Part shown: piece after piece, positions 1 through 10,838 of the stretch
Position numbering within the stretch: position 1 is the stretch's first letter
Layout: each line of letters begins with the position of its first letter
Assembly: GCF_905147365.1 (NCBI RefSeq)
Contig: NC_056409.1
Span: forward strand, 15,815,001 to 15,879,000
DNA length: 64,000 nt
Origin: Aricia agestis
Lineage: Eukaryota > Arthropoda > Insecta > Lepidoptera > Lycaenidae
Reading direction: 5' to 3'
Notes under the pieces: model-generated
Databases searched by the model: none
Seen by the model: only the letters and a program-made list of their open reading frames with translations
Told to the model about the DNA's origin: nothing
Position numbers and translations under genes: made by a program

Positions 1-173
1 GATTTCTGAATAGGTTAATAATAATATTTTCAGAATGTCCTACTTGGTGCCTATCTTTCGTTATATTGTCCAATCTCTGTCCTCTTCCGAGTAAAATTTT
101 TACTTTTACATATTTAGATCTATCACATTTCATAAACCACCTCTGGCTGCTAACCTTTAAAATTGTTTTTCAG

Positions 174-1295
174 AGAGGTTTACCCAGATGAAAAATTCGG
201 GAGGTTACTATGTAACAGTGATAGAAGACAAGCGTAATTCTAAAATAATTGGCGCGGCGACACTCACAGTAGAACAGAAGTTCATCCACAACTGCTCTCT
301 GGTTAGTCTCTCTTTTAGCAATTAATTCATCAAGCTCCATATGGTCACCGGTGACCGAGACGCAATAGAAATTATTTTGTCTCGTTTCCCACGATCTACG
401 GGTTAAAGCTGTTTCTTCACGTTGGCCTGTGATTAACCAACACCACTTTTGACGTCGGTTGTGCATGCTTAAGTAAGACGACTTCGCAATCATGGCCGCA
501 ATCAAGCTTGTCCATCATCATCATCATCTAGTGCCCTCTTCATATCGAAGTTCGGCGGTCAGCAGGTTGAATTTCTTCTGGTCCTGGGCTAATCTACATC
601 TGGTCCATTCTTTTATGTTATCATCTATCCATTTTTTCTTCTTGTCCATCATAGTCCGACGTAAACTACATAGTCCATACTCCATAGATATGATGGGAAA
701 ACGTCTGTCGGGCCCACTAGTAGAATATGAAATTTAATAAACACCAAGAAAGAATTACATTTTTCAATAGATTTTAATGTGAATTATGCTTTATTATAAT
801 TTATTTTACTTTCATTCATTACTTTCACGATGAGTCATGGTTGCGCGCCGGCATCTGAGATGTGTATCAAATTAAATAATCCTTAAATTTTTTACTCATT
901 TATTTTTCAGCGCGGTCGGTTAGAAGATGTGGTGGTGAATGATACTTATCGCGGAAAGCAGCTAGGAAAGTTGTAAGTAGTTAGTAATCATATTTTATTT
1001 GAAGAATAAAGCCTTTGGGACATAAAAATAAAAAATGCACTAAGTATTAGATAATATTAAAGAGTGATTAATTATTATATTAAAGACAACCAGATAATAT
1101 ACGTGCGTAGAAACTTAAGTTACTGATTATAATAGTTATTTACATTTCAGGATTGTAGTCACGGTTTCATTGTTAGCCCAGGAGCTCGGTTGCTACAAGA
1201 TGTCTCTAGACTGCAAGGATAAATTGATCAAGTTCTATGAAACCTTGGGTTACAAAATGGAACCTGGAAACTCTAATGCCATGAACATGCGGTAA
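174..1295 (+). CDS. GNPNAT1 (GNA1): Glucosamine-6-phosphate N-acetyltransferase, 3' exons (5' end outside window)
   Basis: Three exons read in phase: 174-301, 911-972 and 1151-1295, with AG acceptors and GT donors (GTTAGT at 302, GTAAGT at 973). The product transfers acetyl from acetyl-CoA to glucosamine-6-phosphate, a step toward UDP-GlcNAc and chitin. The translation carries GNAT-fold signatures of this family: YYVTVIEDKR, VEQKFIHNC, the acetyl-CoA loop RGKQLGKL and the C-terminal CYKMSLDCKDKLIKFYETLGY. The first exon starts in phase 2 (AG then AGG TTT ACC), so an upstream exon lies before base 1. I end the gene at TAA 1293-1295 after the residues NMR. The bases around that stop (CGGTAAGA) also make a good splice donor, so a short extra exon is possible. 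Family identity is very secure; the last residues are not. Confidence 0.93.
302..910 (+). other. GNPNAT1 intron
   Basis: AT-rich intron between the first and second visible exons. It contains a CATCATCATCATC run near 515-530. I see no further coding exon and could assign no repeat family. Confidence 0.7.
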
Positions 1296-2270
1296 GAATT
1301 GAGATATTGTCTTCAAACTCTAGCTCTAGTATGTTCTTTACATGAGAGATAACACACGCTCCATGCAAGTTCCAGTCATGGCTTTAAATAACTATTAACT
1401 ATAAACTAACCTTAGAAAAAAGTATAAACAGCTTTCCTAATCTAAGTTATTTGATGAGTTATTACTATACTTTAGTGGAAGTCATATTATAAACTATTTA
1501 ATTCAAGTCTTCATGACATATTTTTTCCTCAGCAGAATTTTTATATATAAATTTAAACAAGTTCGTTGTTAAGTTTTTTTATCCGACTTCCAAAAAAGAG
1601 GAGGTGTGTTCAACGATTACTCCGCCATTTGTGAACCGATTTTCAAAATTTTTCTTTTGTTGTATGGGGTATTTGTTCCGATTGATCCGGTTCCGAGTTG
1701 GTACCATGTTCACAAAAGTGGTGATCTGATGATGGGAGCCATAAGGAATCCAGGGGACTTCTTGAAAATCAAATGGGAACATATGGTTATTTTGATTTTA
1801 TGGGATGTGTTTTGATCATATTATGCTACCAAAAAGTAAAATTTTGCACCATGGTATACCACGGTCCCGAAGGTGCTGAAGAGAACTCCTGATTCCTTAT
1901 AGATACGTGTTTGGGAGTTTCGCTGTTGTTTAAAATACCAAAATCATAAGCTATAACTATGCTGATTACATTAATCATCATCATCAACACTACACACCAT
2001 GCATCATCAAATTATGACCCTGTTATTAGTACTTTTCATAGTCTAATAGATCGAGACTGATGTTTTTGATCATTATTCTGTAGTTTGTCTAATGATTTGG
2101 GAAAACATTTAAAATTACGATTATTTACTGAAATTTACTGATTTTGGACATAAATTACAACTTTTTAAACTAAAGAAAAAGTACCGCATTGATTTTTTTA
2201 CTTTTTGCGACATTTCCTAAAATAAATATTATTATCTACTTAATCTTAGACTCTAAAATGTTCCCTAGAA
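1296..2270. repeat. Intergenic DNA with a dispersed lepidopteran repeat
   Basis: The stretch 1575-1920 belongs to a dispersed repeat. The phrase ACTCCGCCATTTGTGAACCG followed by ATTTTCAAAATTTTT recurs at about 49935-49975 in the same orientation, preceded in both by CGACTTCCAA and GAGGAGGT. Open frames here are fortuitous. No family is assigned; it could be the end of a LINE or another old element. The rest is AT-rich with no recognisable feature. Confidence 0.6.
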
Positions 2271-2298
2271 TTTTTTTTGTACTATATTCCGCTTTTAT

Positions 2299-3384
2299 AC
2301 GATTCCAAGTAGTGCGATTTCACCAAAGAAATTGAACGCGCTTAGCGCATACTAAAACGGTTCTAAACGTATAAACACGTTTGTAACACGCAATTGCATT
2401 TCACCAACATAACGTAAACTCGTTCACAGCAAATCCGATTTTTATCTTCTGAACGCCCAATATTCGAGTTTCAACTTCTAAAACACACTTAAGCCCTGTC
2501 AGTGTAGTGTCATGACAGATCGAAAATAAAACCAAAAACTTGTTAAGATGACAGTTTTCACAGATGCGTTTGGGGAACTTATCGTTTTTGCTATTTTGTT
2601 AATAAAACAACGTGACAAGGCTCCAAGATGATATAAACATATAAAAAATATCGTGTGACGTAACGTAAACGTAGATTTATTAATCGCGACTAAAAGAAGA
2701 ATGTGAAATCTATTTGAAACAAAACGAGATTTACGTCGCCATATAAACGCGTTCATTGTTCAATGAGAACTCAGTTTAGTAAAACAAAGTTTTAAGTGTG
2801 ATTGGTGAAATTCCCCTATATGTATTACAACGAAAGATTACCCTAAGAAACAAGAGCTGAAATTATTTCAAGTCTTTTTATTTAGGTGCAATTTCACCTA
2901 AGAAATAGGACGCGTTTAGTGTACACTAAATGGGTTCCAAACGTATTTAAACGCGTTTATAGCACCAAATTGCATTTCACCAACAACGTTCACAGCAAAT
3001 CCGAGTTTTATCTTCAGAATGTCCAATGTTGTACAGTTAAATTTCATAAAAGCCGTTGAAGTGCTATTAAAGTGTAGTGTCATGGCGAATGGAAAATCAT
3101 AGACGAAAAAAATGACAAAATGAGAGTTTTGTTAGATGCGCTTGGGTAGCTTATGTGTCGTTTCTTGCTTTTTTGTTGATAAAATAACGTAATTAGACTC
3201 CAAAATGATAAAACCATGTAAAATCATCGCGTGACGTCACATGACCTTTGATTTAATCCTGATTAAGATTATGAAATCCATTTGAAACAAATCGAGATTT
3301 ACATAGTACCCCGTAGGTACACGTTTAATGAGAACTAAGTTTTATAAAACAAAGTTGTGTGATTGGTGAAATCCTCCCTTAGAC
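2299..3384. repeat. Two diverged direct copies of a ~500-bp element
   Basis: Copy 1 (about 2299-2818) and copy 2 (about 2886-3384) run in the same order: CACC-AAGAAAT near the start, AACGCG, then TTGCATTTCACCAACA, TTCACAGCAAATCCGA, TTTTATCTTC and near the end GTGTGATTGGTGAAAT. Each copy begins with ATTTCACC and ends with GGTGAAAT, so the ends are short inverted repeats, suggesting a MITE-like element inserted or duplicated twice about 70 bp apart. The copies differ at many positions, so the duplication is old. Confidence 0.65.
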
Positions 3385-4375
3385 ATTAACGACGTACTAC
3401 TGAAAACAAAATCAATTGCAGTATATTATTTTTATGGGAAACATGGACACAACTGCGGTCGTAGTTAAAATGAAATTACTAAGCAAACTTACAGTAGGCG
3501 TCACTAAATCTCGCAAGATATATCCTAATATATCCTAAAATCTCACAGTCAAACAAAATTCTTAAGTAAATAAAGTTCATACACAATATTATAATCAATT
3601 TATCATAGCATTTACTAAATCGTTTGTTTGGGAAACATTGTTAAAATAACACGTAATTTGCCAATAGTTATGTATATTAAATAAGCTTGCGTTTGTCGTA
3701 GAAATAAAATTCAATAATATAATTTTGATAACAATAAGTTTAGACAATTTTATAAAAATAAAACGAAGTGCTAATTTTTGACTTAGGACTAATCTCGAAA
3801 ACATAATCTCAAATAACGATTAAATAGATGTGGCGAACTGAGTCGGGGCCTCGCTGGCAAGCAAGCACGAGTTGACTGCGAAGTTAACCGAACGACGCAT
3901 GAGTTTCGGCGGGGCCGAAAGTTTCGGCTATATTTTGGCTGAAACCGAAACTATGGCCGAAACTAGATTTTTTGGCCGAAACCGAAACCGAAAGTTCGGT
4001 CGGTCACTAATTTTAATATTATTTTGTTATTTTAAAGCATAATACTATTATTCGAATTTGATGTTTCAAGGTGTGTTGGTGACAATTATGTTAATAAAAA
4101 ACGCCAAAACTGTGTAGAAAACCTTAAGAATAACTAAAAAGAGTAAAATTATTATTTTTAAACAAAAAAATTAAAACCGACTTCCAAGGTAAAAACAATA
4201 GTAATTTTCTAAACTGAACTAAAAAGTATTTAATAATAATGCTTATTCTGTACTCAGTATTTCTGTTCTCAATCTTCATAATTTTGAAGTCAGTACCAGT
4301 CCTATAAGTTGCAGTTACATGATTCTGTCATAGACTTGGCGATTAGGTTAGCTGGTGGCTAGTTAGCCGGCGGGC
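3385..4375. other. Intergenic DNA, mostly unassigned
   Basis: At 3900-4010 there is a run of GGCCGAAA/TTTCGGCC motifs that can pair with each other. At 4140-4310 there is a single arm of the foldback family found complete at 50443-50843 (shared CCGACTTCCAAGGTAAAAAC and TCAATCTTCATAATTTTGAA). No coding potential was recognised. Confidence 0.5.
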
Positions 4376-4378
4376 GAT

Positions 4379-4790
4379 ATTCAGAGAGGAAGCCTATAAG
4401 CTTGTTTTACGTAGAAAATTAAGACGGTTTTGTTCGGAGTAGAACCTTCTAAAGTGTAATTTGAGGGAGATACAATCGCTTTTAAAATGACACGGCTCAC
4501 GTGTCATACGCCACACGTTAAAAACCCATAAGACGCGGCTGCCGTATAAATCGCAATGAATGCACCTTTTAAAAAAGGTTGACGGCCCCTATTTTTTTTT
4601 CAAATCACAGAATATTCAGAGGCGAAGCCTATAGGCTTGTTCTACGTGAAAAATTAAGATGATTTTGTTCAGAGTAAAACCTTCTAAAGTGTAATTTGAG
4701 GGAGATACAATCGTTTTTCAAATGACACGGCTCCCGTGTCATACGCCACACGTTAAAACGCGTATGACACGGCTCCCGTCATCCGCACTG
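4379..4790 (+). repeat. Tandem direct repeat, period about 240 bp
   Basis: Two copies (about 4379-4560 and 4617-4790) share GCCTATA-GCTTGTT, CCTTCTAAAGTGTAATTTGA followed by GGGAGATACAATCG, ATGACACGGCTC, and GTCATACGCCACACGTTAAA. The copies are close but not identical. The repeated ACACGGCTCCCGT motif also recurs within a copy. Confidence 0.7.
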
Positions 4791-4990
4791 AATCGGTTAA
4801 ATTGAAGGTTAATCGTAATTAATTGTCTGGCGGTTAGAGATTTAAAACCATCGGCCAAAGATTGTAATGGCAAAAGTTTAACCGCATCAGAAAAAAATAC
4901 CTTTAGTCGGACACTACGTTTTCTTTTTGCGCTAAAATGTATTTCAATAATAATTTTTAATTTTTCAGATTCGAGGAGCCGTCCTGACAA

Positions 4991-5924
4991 TTAGCCGCTG
5001 GGACATCCGACCTGCGCTCTAAATTGTAAGTGATCATACACAGCCAAGCCGTTTCCACAGCATTTTCCTACTTTACTAGAAACTTGACGCTGCTTTTCTT
5101 GTTGTCTTTACCATTTTTCCTATTTTAAATTGAAAGTGGTCAATCGTGAAAAAGTAGTCATTTGTTTATGTATCGATTAAAATCTTGAAGTCCTTATTAG
5201 TAAACGAAGAATAGAACTAGTTTTTATTATTCGTAGGAACAGACTATATAATGCATGTGATATTCTTCGTTTATTAATAAGGCCGAGAAAGACTAAAATC
5301 TAAAATGCGTTTAGACTGTGGTTTGAGCCCCTACTACTGGCATGGTCAATCGCTCATTTAAACTTTTTGCTACTGTGATTAAAATTTAATTATTATTGCT
5401 ATTTGAGATAATTTGTTGTGAATTCTGCTTGGTTGGTCTATGTTTTACCTACAATTGCAGGGTCAATTTTTCTATCCATCAAAATTGTAATGTGACAGGC
5501 TGTGTGGAACTCGTGACCTTATACTTTTGATGGGGTGAATAATTGATAATGGGTGTCTTAGCACATAATACTACTAGTACAGTAGCTATAGATCATGTGA
5601 AATTAGCTTTGCGTTTCTGATTATTTTTTGTTGCTAATTTTTAGTTCGCGTTTACGCTTTGTTTTAATGTACAAATTGTAAAAACATGTACTTAATATTG
5701 TGTTAATTTTTACTAACATTTTTATTAAACATTGCTTAATCATTTTTTGTTTCATTTAGTCACATTTTAGCTAAGTTTTAAATGTTCGTTACATAACAGC
5801 TATTTTTTATCATTATGCATTTTTAATCAACTAGGAAGAATTAAAAATAAATAATAATAAAAATTAAAATACGCATATTACAAATTAAGTATCTAAATTC
5901 TAAGCTAACCTTAAGGCTTAGGCC
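4991..5924. other. AT-rich intergenic DNA, no feature seen
   Basis: No gene, tRNA or clear repeat boundary was recognised. An imperfect inverted repeat (about 5170-5285) pairs GTCCTTATTAGTAAACGAAG with CTTCGTTTATTAATAAGGCC. Confidence 0.4.
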
Positions 5925-6351
5925 AAACCCACGCGACCACGCGTCTGCGAAGCGGCAGCGTCAATACAAAACACATATTTGACAAGTTGTCAAATGTGTG
6001 TTTTGTACATAAAGTTAATATTGCTACCTAGCGGAATAGACAAGGGCCTGAGGAAGAGAGATATCACTATCAGTAACACTGCGTGGTAAAAAGAGACGTG
6101 TGATACATGACAACAGCACTCTTTTTTTGACGTCCAGTCGGCACGTGCCGCACGTTGACAATTTAATATCATAGAATTCATGTTCAATCATGCTTGTGTA
6201 AGTGTATACGCACACATATTTTTCACACAGATGAAAACCAATTTTGGTTTCGTTTGACAGCTCGAGATTGTTGCTCTATTCCGCTAGGTATATTAACTTT
6301 ATGGTTTTGTATTGACGCTGCCGCTTCGCAGACGCGTGGTCGCGTAGGTTT
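5925..6351. mobile_element. MITE carrying a nested second MITE
   Basis: The outer element has matching inverted ends (ACGCGTCTGCGAAGCGGCAG at the left, its complement at 6318-6337) ending at 5925 and 6351. Inside it, 6008-6303 (296 bp) is a second element with inverted ends CATAAAGTTAATAT and CTAGCGGAATA. The inner element is flanked on both sides by GTTTTGTA, an 8-bp target duplication. Another copy lies at 43880-44222 in the opposite orientation and an ends-only derivative at 32275-32314. The 8-bp duplication suggests the hAT or P superfamily; without a transposase this remains inference. Confidence 0.85.
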
Positions 6352-6504
6352 GAACAAAGCATAAAGTTTTTGACATAAATGTAATACCACAAGGTCCAAA
6401 ACTCATGATTGGAAGGTATGTGGAATGAAATCAAAACGTAATCGTAACTTTAACAATGCAACGGTGACACCTGGGTCCTGGTATATATATGGAACTTCAT
6501 ATTA

Positions 6505-6675
6505 TTGTACTATCAGAGAAGTCGATTCCTAGGCAGATGGGGAACCTATGTAGTTTGGTCGCGTTACGTCAAACCCAGCCGACAGATCACAATTAACATT
6601 GAATTGACATGATCCGAGCAAATGACGTTGGTCTGTCAACTGCCTAGGAATCAATTTCCTCGATAGTACATGCCA
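6505..6675. mobile_element. Small inverted-repeat element
   Basis: The left end (ACTATCAGAGAAGTCGATTC then CTAGGCAG) pairs imperfectly with the right end (CTGCCTAGGAATCAATTTCC then TCGATAGT). About 165 bp, no coding capacity. MITE-like; family unknown. Confidence 0.6.
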
Positions 6676-6752
6676 CATGAAGTGTAGCCATTGACTACAT
6701 CATAATTAAAGGAAATTGACCTAATTTAATTTCTAAATCTCTTGCACAACTT

Positions 6753-7129
6753 AAGTGTCACCGCAGACTTACAATTTAAAGTTGGCCGACTATCGTACAA
6801 ACCACAGAAATAGATCAAGATAGAAGCGCCATGTCGCTCCAATTTGTATGAACACGAGCGTAAGTCTGCAGGGACCCTTAAGGGTCACCGCAGATATACA
6901 ATTTCAAGTTGGCCGACTATCGTACAACTAAATTGCGTAGTTTCACAATTTAATTTTACAACTTTTAACTGTGGGTAATCGGAAGGGAATCGCGATTCTG
7001 ATACGATTGGTGTCCAATTATTTAGTTGTACAATTTAGTTGGATGCAATGTGCGAGCTCTCATAAGTCGCTGTAGCTATTGGTAAACGATTTAGTTGGCC
7101 ATCTTGAAATTGTAAGTCTGCGGTCGCTC
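6753..7129. mobile_element. Two abutting TAA-flanked MITEs (Harbinger-like)
   Basis: Element 6882-7129 (248 bp) has inverted ends GGGTCACCGCAGA / TCTGCGGTCGCTC that continue into TACAATTTCAAGTTGGCC and its complement. It is flanked by TAA at 6879-6881 and 7130-7132. A related shorter element fills 6753-6878 (GTGTCACCGCAGACTTACAA at the left; TAAGTCTGCAGGGACCC at the right). A truncated copy is at 62632-62814, again followed by TAA. A three-base TAA duplication fits PIF/Harbinger elements. Confidence 0.75.
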
Positions 7130-7344
7130 TAAAACAGTTTTGTTTCAGGTACGAACAGAGTTAAAAATATTGTGATGTTAAAGTAATCAGTTCCTAATAA
7201 AATATTTTGTCTGAACTATTCGATTTTTATATTTTATAGCCCTTTTATAGTAATACAACTCGATACATAATAATTAACTAGTTATTGACGTATAACGTAG
7301 AGGCCCCGTTACACATTTTAAATTAAATTATATATATTACTAAC

Positions 7345-7560
7345 TATTTGAACGAGCTTTGCTCGGTATTCGATAAAACAGGAATAAAATGACATTTTCT
7401 GAAAATGATTCTTAGCTAGATCGATTTGTCTTCCCCCGAAACCCCCTATATACTAAATTTCATGAAAATCGTTGGAGCCGATTCCGAGATTCCAATTATG
7501 TACAATAAACAAGAATTGATCGTTTAAATATATAAGATATTATATCTACTGAAATCTCAA
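7345..7560 (+). repeat. LINE-type 3' tail fragment
   Basis: Contains CGAGCTTTGCTCGGTATTCG, then CCCCCGAAACCCCCTATATA, then TTTCATGAAAATCGTTGGAG and CCGATTCCGAGATTCCAATT. The same string occurs in reverse at 63855-64000. Tails of this type are typical of lepidopteran RTE-like LINEs by my recollection; no reverse transcriptase is present here. Confidence 0.55.
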
Positions 7561-7631
7561 ATCAAATATGCCAACTAAAGAGATTTATCGTATCGTCATC
7601 GCAAGCGTCGTCGTCAGAGCCAGTAGGCCTA

Positions 7632-7768
7632 TACTACGAAATTGTTTTGAGACTCAAACAATCGGACGAGAATGCCGCGTCCTGCTCTAACAACGTCATT
7701 TCACGTTTGTTAGAGTGGGACGCGGCATTCTCATACGATTGTTTAAGTCTCAAAACGATTTCGTGGTA
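7632..7768. mobile_element. 137-bp near-palindromic MITE, copy 1
   Basis: Almost the whole element is two arms: TTTTGAGACTCAAACAATCG then AGAATGCCGCGTCC at the left, and their complements at the right. A second copy of the same length lies at 35812-35948 in the same orientation and differs at only a few positions. TA occurs at both borders, which would fit Tc1/mariner-type mobilisation. Confidence 0.8.
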
Positions 7769-9090
7769 CGCATCGCATCGTATAAATCTACGACGCCGCA
7801 GAACGCATCGTGAAAATTTCCGATGTAAAGAGTGTTATGCTATATGAAATTTTTGCGTTGCGACATCGCATCTCATTTATGTGCGATGTTGTTTTTGCGA
7901 TACGGCGCCGCAACGCAGTGTTGTGGCCTGGCCCTCACGTATTAGTCTCCATGAAAGAGAATAAAATAAGGCACATTGTATTAAAATTTTATATTTAATT
8001 TACAAATAACATACAATGGAAAATATAGTATGGATAAATTATACTATTTATAAGTACCTAATAACTTATTTTGAAACTCTCATCCCAAATTTCCATCTCA
8101 TAAACAACTCGAAGCCATAGTGTTTGGTCTATCATCAATCTCACTTTTACAGTCTGAATTGTTTTGGATGATAATAACAATGATAATATAATAATAATTA
8201 TAGTACACGTCTATAATAGGAATACTCTATTTTATGGAATTACTGTTTTGTATTTTTACTAATTTTTGAGTTCTTTTGACTTTTATATACAATAGGAAAT
8301 AAAATAATCCAAATTGGATATTTACATAATAATTGGTAAAGTTGCTAAATTAATTACATAAACTTAAATATAACTACATAATACTTAGTCCTCAATTTAC
8401 ATAACATGATGATATTGAATAATGAATAATATCATGAAAACGGGGGCTTATTACTGAGACAGTTATTAAAAATGTTGATAGATGATAATAATATCTCTTA
8501 TAGACTCTGGCTCTACGAGAGACAATCTTCTTGCCATTATATTTTTTAATATCTGCATAGATTTGATTGAAGTATACAACCAAAAAACTTTGTAAAGTGC
8601 TATAAGGCTTTTAAGGAAACGTGGACGGGGCGCTGCTGGTAAGGTGCCTACTACACGTGCATGCTTGACCACAGTTTTGCTGGCGCATGCTTCTCGCATG
8701 AAAAGACGGTAGACTGACTTATTTCCCACACGGCACAGATATGCATGTGCGACGCCACATTCTTGATGAGATCGTCGGCGTATAAACAACTTGGCTTGAA
8801 CACTGAACGTCCAACCACACGCGCAGACAAGTTTGTACACGAAGGCTTGCATGCCAGTATTTCAAGCAAGTTTAAAAACCGTCAAGCCAAACTTTGGGGC
8901 TAGTGCATACTACCGTTATACCAACTACACGCACAATGTTTAGTGTACAAGCCGGCATTCGCAAGCAAAACTGTCAAAACATGTCAAAAATGGCGTTTTT
9001 GTATGATGGCAATTGGCAGCGTTAGTGCCTTTTTTCGCCACGTTAATTTAAAGCCTTGTCGAGCTCTATTGTCTCCCGTAGGCACAGTCT
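7769..9090. other. Intergenic DNA with imperfect inverted repeats
   Basis: At 7765-7925 there are several CGCATCG/CGATGCG and GCGCCGCA motifs resembling a degraded inverted-repeat element. At 8640-8985 the segments ACAGTTTTGCTGGCGCATGC and GCATTCGCAAGCAAAACTGT are inverted partners. The open frames in this GC-richer patch have no recognisable protein content. Confidence 0.45.
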
Positions 9091-9093
9091 TAA

Positions 9094-9550
9094 GGTCACA
9101 GCACACAATTATCAACTCGGAAAGGGATCGGCACCGTATCGCCTCGAGCCGTTCAATATTGTTTGTATGAAACTCCCTACTGCAACGCACACTAAGCGGA
9201 ACCGTAACGTAATCGACTCGCCTCGGAACAGGCTCCGAACCGAGATGCGTGGTCAACTAGCAGTCCCCGCGCTTACGGCTCGTCGTCTCCGCGCTTACGG
9301 CTCGTCGTCCCCGTGCTTACGTCTCTTCGTACTCAAGCTTACGTTTCTTCATCCACCCTTGCCCCTTTCTCCTTCCCCGAGCCATAAGCGAGGCGTCGTC
9401 TAGCCGTAGCTGAGTTGACGTACAGGCGCCACTGATACGCTTTGATTATTTGCATACGTTAGGTTGACGCCTGGTTGACGGCGAGGCGAAAGGCGATACG
9501 GTGTCGATCCCTTTCCGAGTTGATATTATGTGTGCTGTGAGTTGTGACCC
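9094..9550. mobile_element. TAA-flanked inverted-repeat element with internal tandem repeat
   Basis: The left end (GGTCACAGCACACA, then ATCAACTCGGAAAGGGATCG and CACCGTATCGCCT) pairs with the right end at about 9487-9550. TAA lies on both sides (9091-9093 and 9551-9553). Internally, 9268-9350 holds about four units of a 20-25 bp repeat, roughly GCGCTTACGGCTCGTCGTC. No transposase is present. A PIF/Harbinger-type MITE is the best guess. Confidence 0.7.
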
Positions 9551-9553
9551 TAA

Positions 9554-10077
9554 GGGGGATATTAGATTATCATATATATTGGATCCGAGATCATTGAGTC
9601 AATGATATTGGATAATGTAATATAGACATATGATTCATTTCTCCCTTGATCATAGATTTTTGACATTTGCTGAGAGATTGGATCCAATACGGTCATAGAA
9701 ATAGGTGTTTCAGTTATATTTTAATATAAAAAAAGTTTTTAATTTCTTGCTCGTTAATATGTTTCAAATAATGTAATGTAATTATTTTATGTAATCTAAT
9801 TATATACTTGGATAATCTTGCTGAAATAACAAAAAACAAGCCATATTAAAAATGACGATGTCTTTAGATAAATTGAATTCTCTGAGATCTAGTAACCCTG
9901 ACCAATACCTGTCAGCGTTAGCGCTCTACATTGGCTATTGAAACCACATATGACGTAAAATAGGATCAATGAAATATGATAATGTAATATGCAGATATGA
10001 TCAAATGATCATATATATTGGATTCTATGTATGATCATATAAATGATCCAATATAAATGATAATGTAGTACCCCCCC
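9554..10077. mobile_element. GGGGG-ended MITE, copy 1 (Harbinger-like)
   Basis: 524 bp with inverted ends GGGGGATATTA / TAGTACCCCCCC, flanked by TAA (9551-9553) and TTA (10078-10080). It is rich in ATATGATCATATAT-type palindromes. It aligns end to end, in reverse orientation, with 26637-27147; both contain CTCTGAGATCTAGTAACCCT or its complement in the middle. Its left TAA is also the right flank of the preceding element. Confidence 0.8.
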
Positions 10078-10080
10078 TTA

Positions 10081-10324
10081 GGCTGCATTTACACCAAACT
10101 GACAACCAGCCGCCGAAAGGGAGGCAGTTTTATACACAAACACATAGTATAGACTATAGAGTATATTATAATTCAGATAAACTGTTTTAGGCACAAAATA
10201 GTTTATCTGAATTATAATTGCATATTTAGATCTGACAAAAAGACGTCTTTTAATAGAGAGATCCCCTAAGAGTTAAGACTAATAAATAATAGGAGAAATA
10301 TTAGCTCAAGACAAACCAGTCCCA
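10081..10324. other. Short intergenic spacer with a hairpin
   Basis: A hairpin at about 10168-10219 pairs TATAATTCAGATAAACT with AGTTTATCTGAATTATA. Nothing else was recognised. Confidence 0.5.
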
Positions 10325-10838
10325 TAACTAAAAATTTTTAGGATTCCATACCCAAAGGGTAAAAACGGGACCCTATTACTGAGACTTCGTGTCTGTCCGT
10401 CTGTCTCTAAGCTGTAACTCAAGATAGTCTCTAAGCTGTAACTCAAGATAGCTAGAGAGTTGAAATTTTGTATTTCTGTAGCCACTATAACAACAAACAT
10501 ATTTTAGTAATTTTAGTACTTGTTGTTATAGCGGCTACAGAAATACAAAACAAAACACTACTTAAGTACTAAAAACAAAATAAAATTAATACTTAAGGGG
10601 GGCTCACATACAACAAACGTGATTTTTTTGGCTTTTTTGCCTCGTAAATCGTAATCCATAATGGCAAATGTAGACACTTGAAATTTTCACAAGATCCTCA
10701 ATATTATGTCTTTTAATATTTAATAATAAATAATTAAGGGGGGCTTCCATACAAAAACACAATTTTTGCTCTACTTCGCGCTATAACGGTACGGAACCCT
10801 TCGTGTGCGAGTCCGACTCGCACTTGGCCGATTTTCTT
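10325..10838 (+). repeat. High-copy lepidopteran repeat (TTAGGGTTCCGTACCC family), copy 1
   Basis: It starts with TTAGGATTCCATACCCAAAG then GGTAAAAACGGGACCCTATT, passes through a GTCTGTCCGTCTGTC tract, ACTATAACAACAAA and GGGGGGCTCACATACAACAA, and ends with CGAGTCCGACTCGCACTTGG. Other copies: 18541-18957 (-), 37933-38347 (+), 44513-44955 (-), 48384-48850 (+), 53268-53720 (+), 61262-62338 (+, interrupted), plus a diverged one near 63218-63740. A duplicated, partly inverted stretch sits near 10430-10560. The transposon class is uncertain. Confidence 0.85.

Noticed and set aside
8466..9403. Several 60-128 codon frames in a GC-richer patch
   Set aside because: They overlap on both strands, lie in inverted-repeat DNA and show no protein family features.
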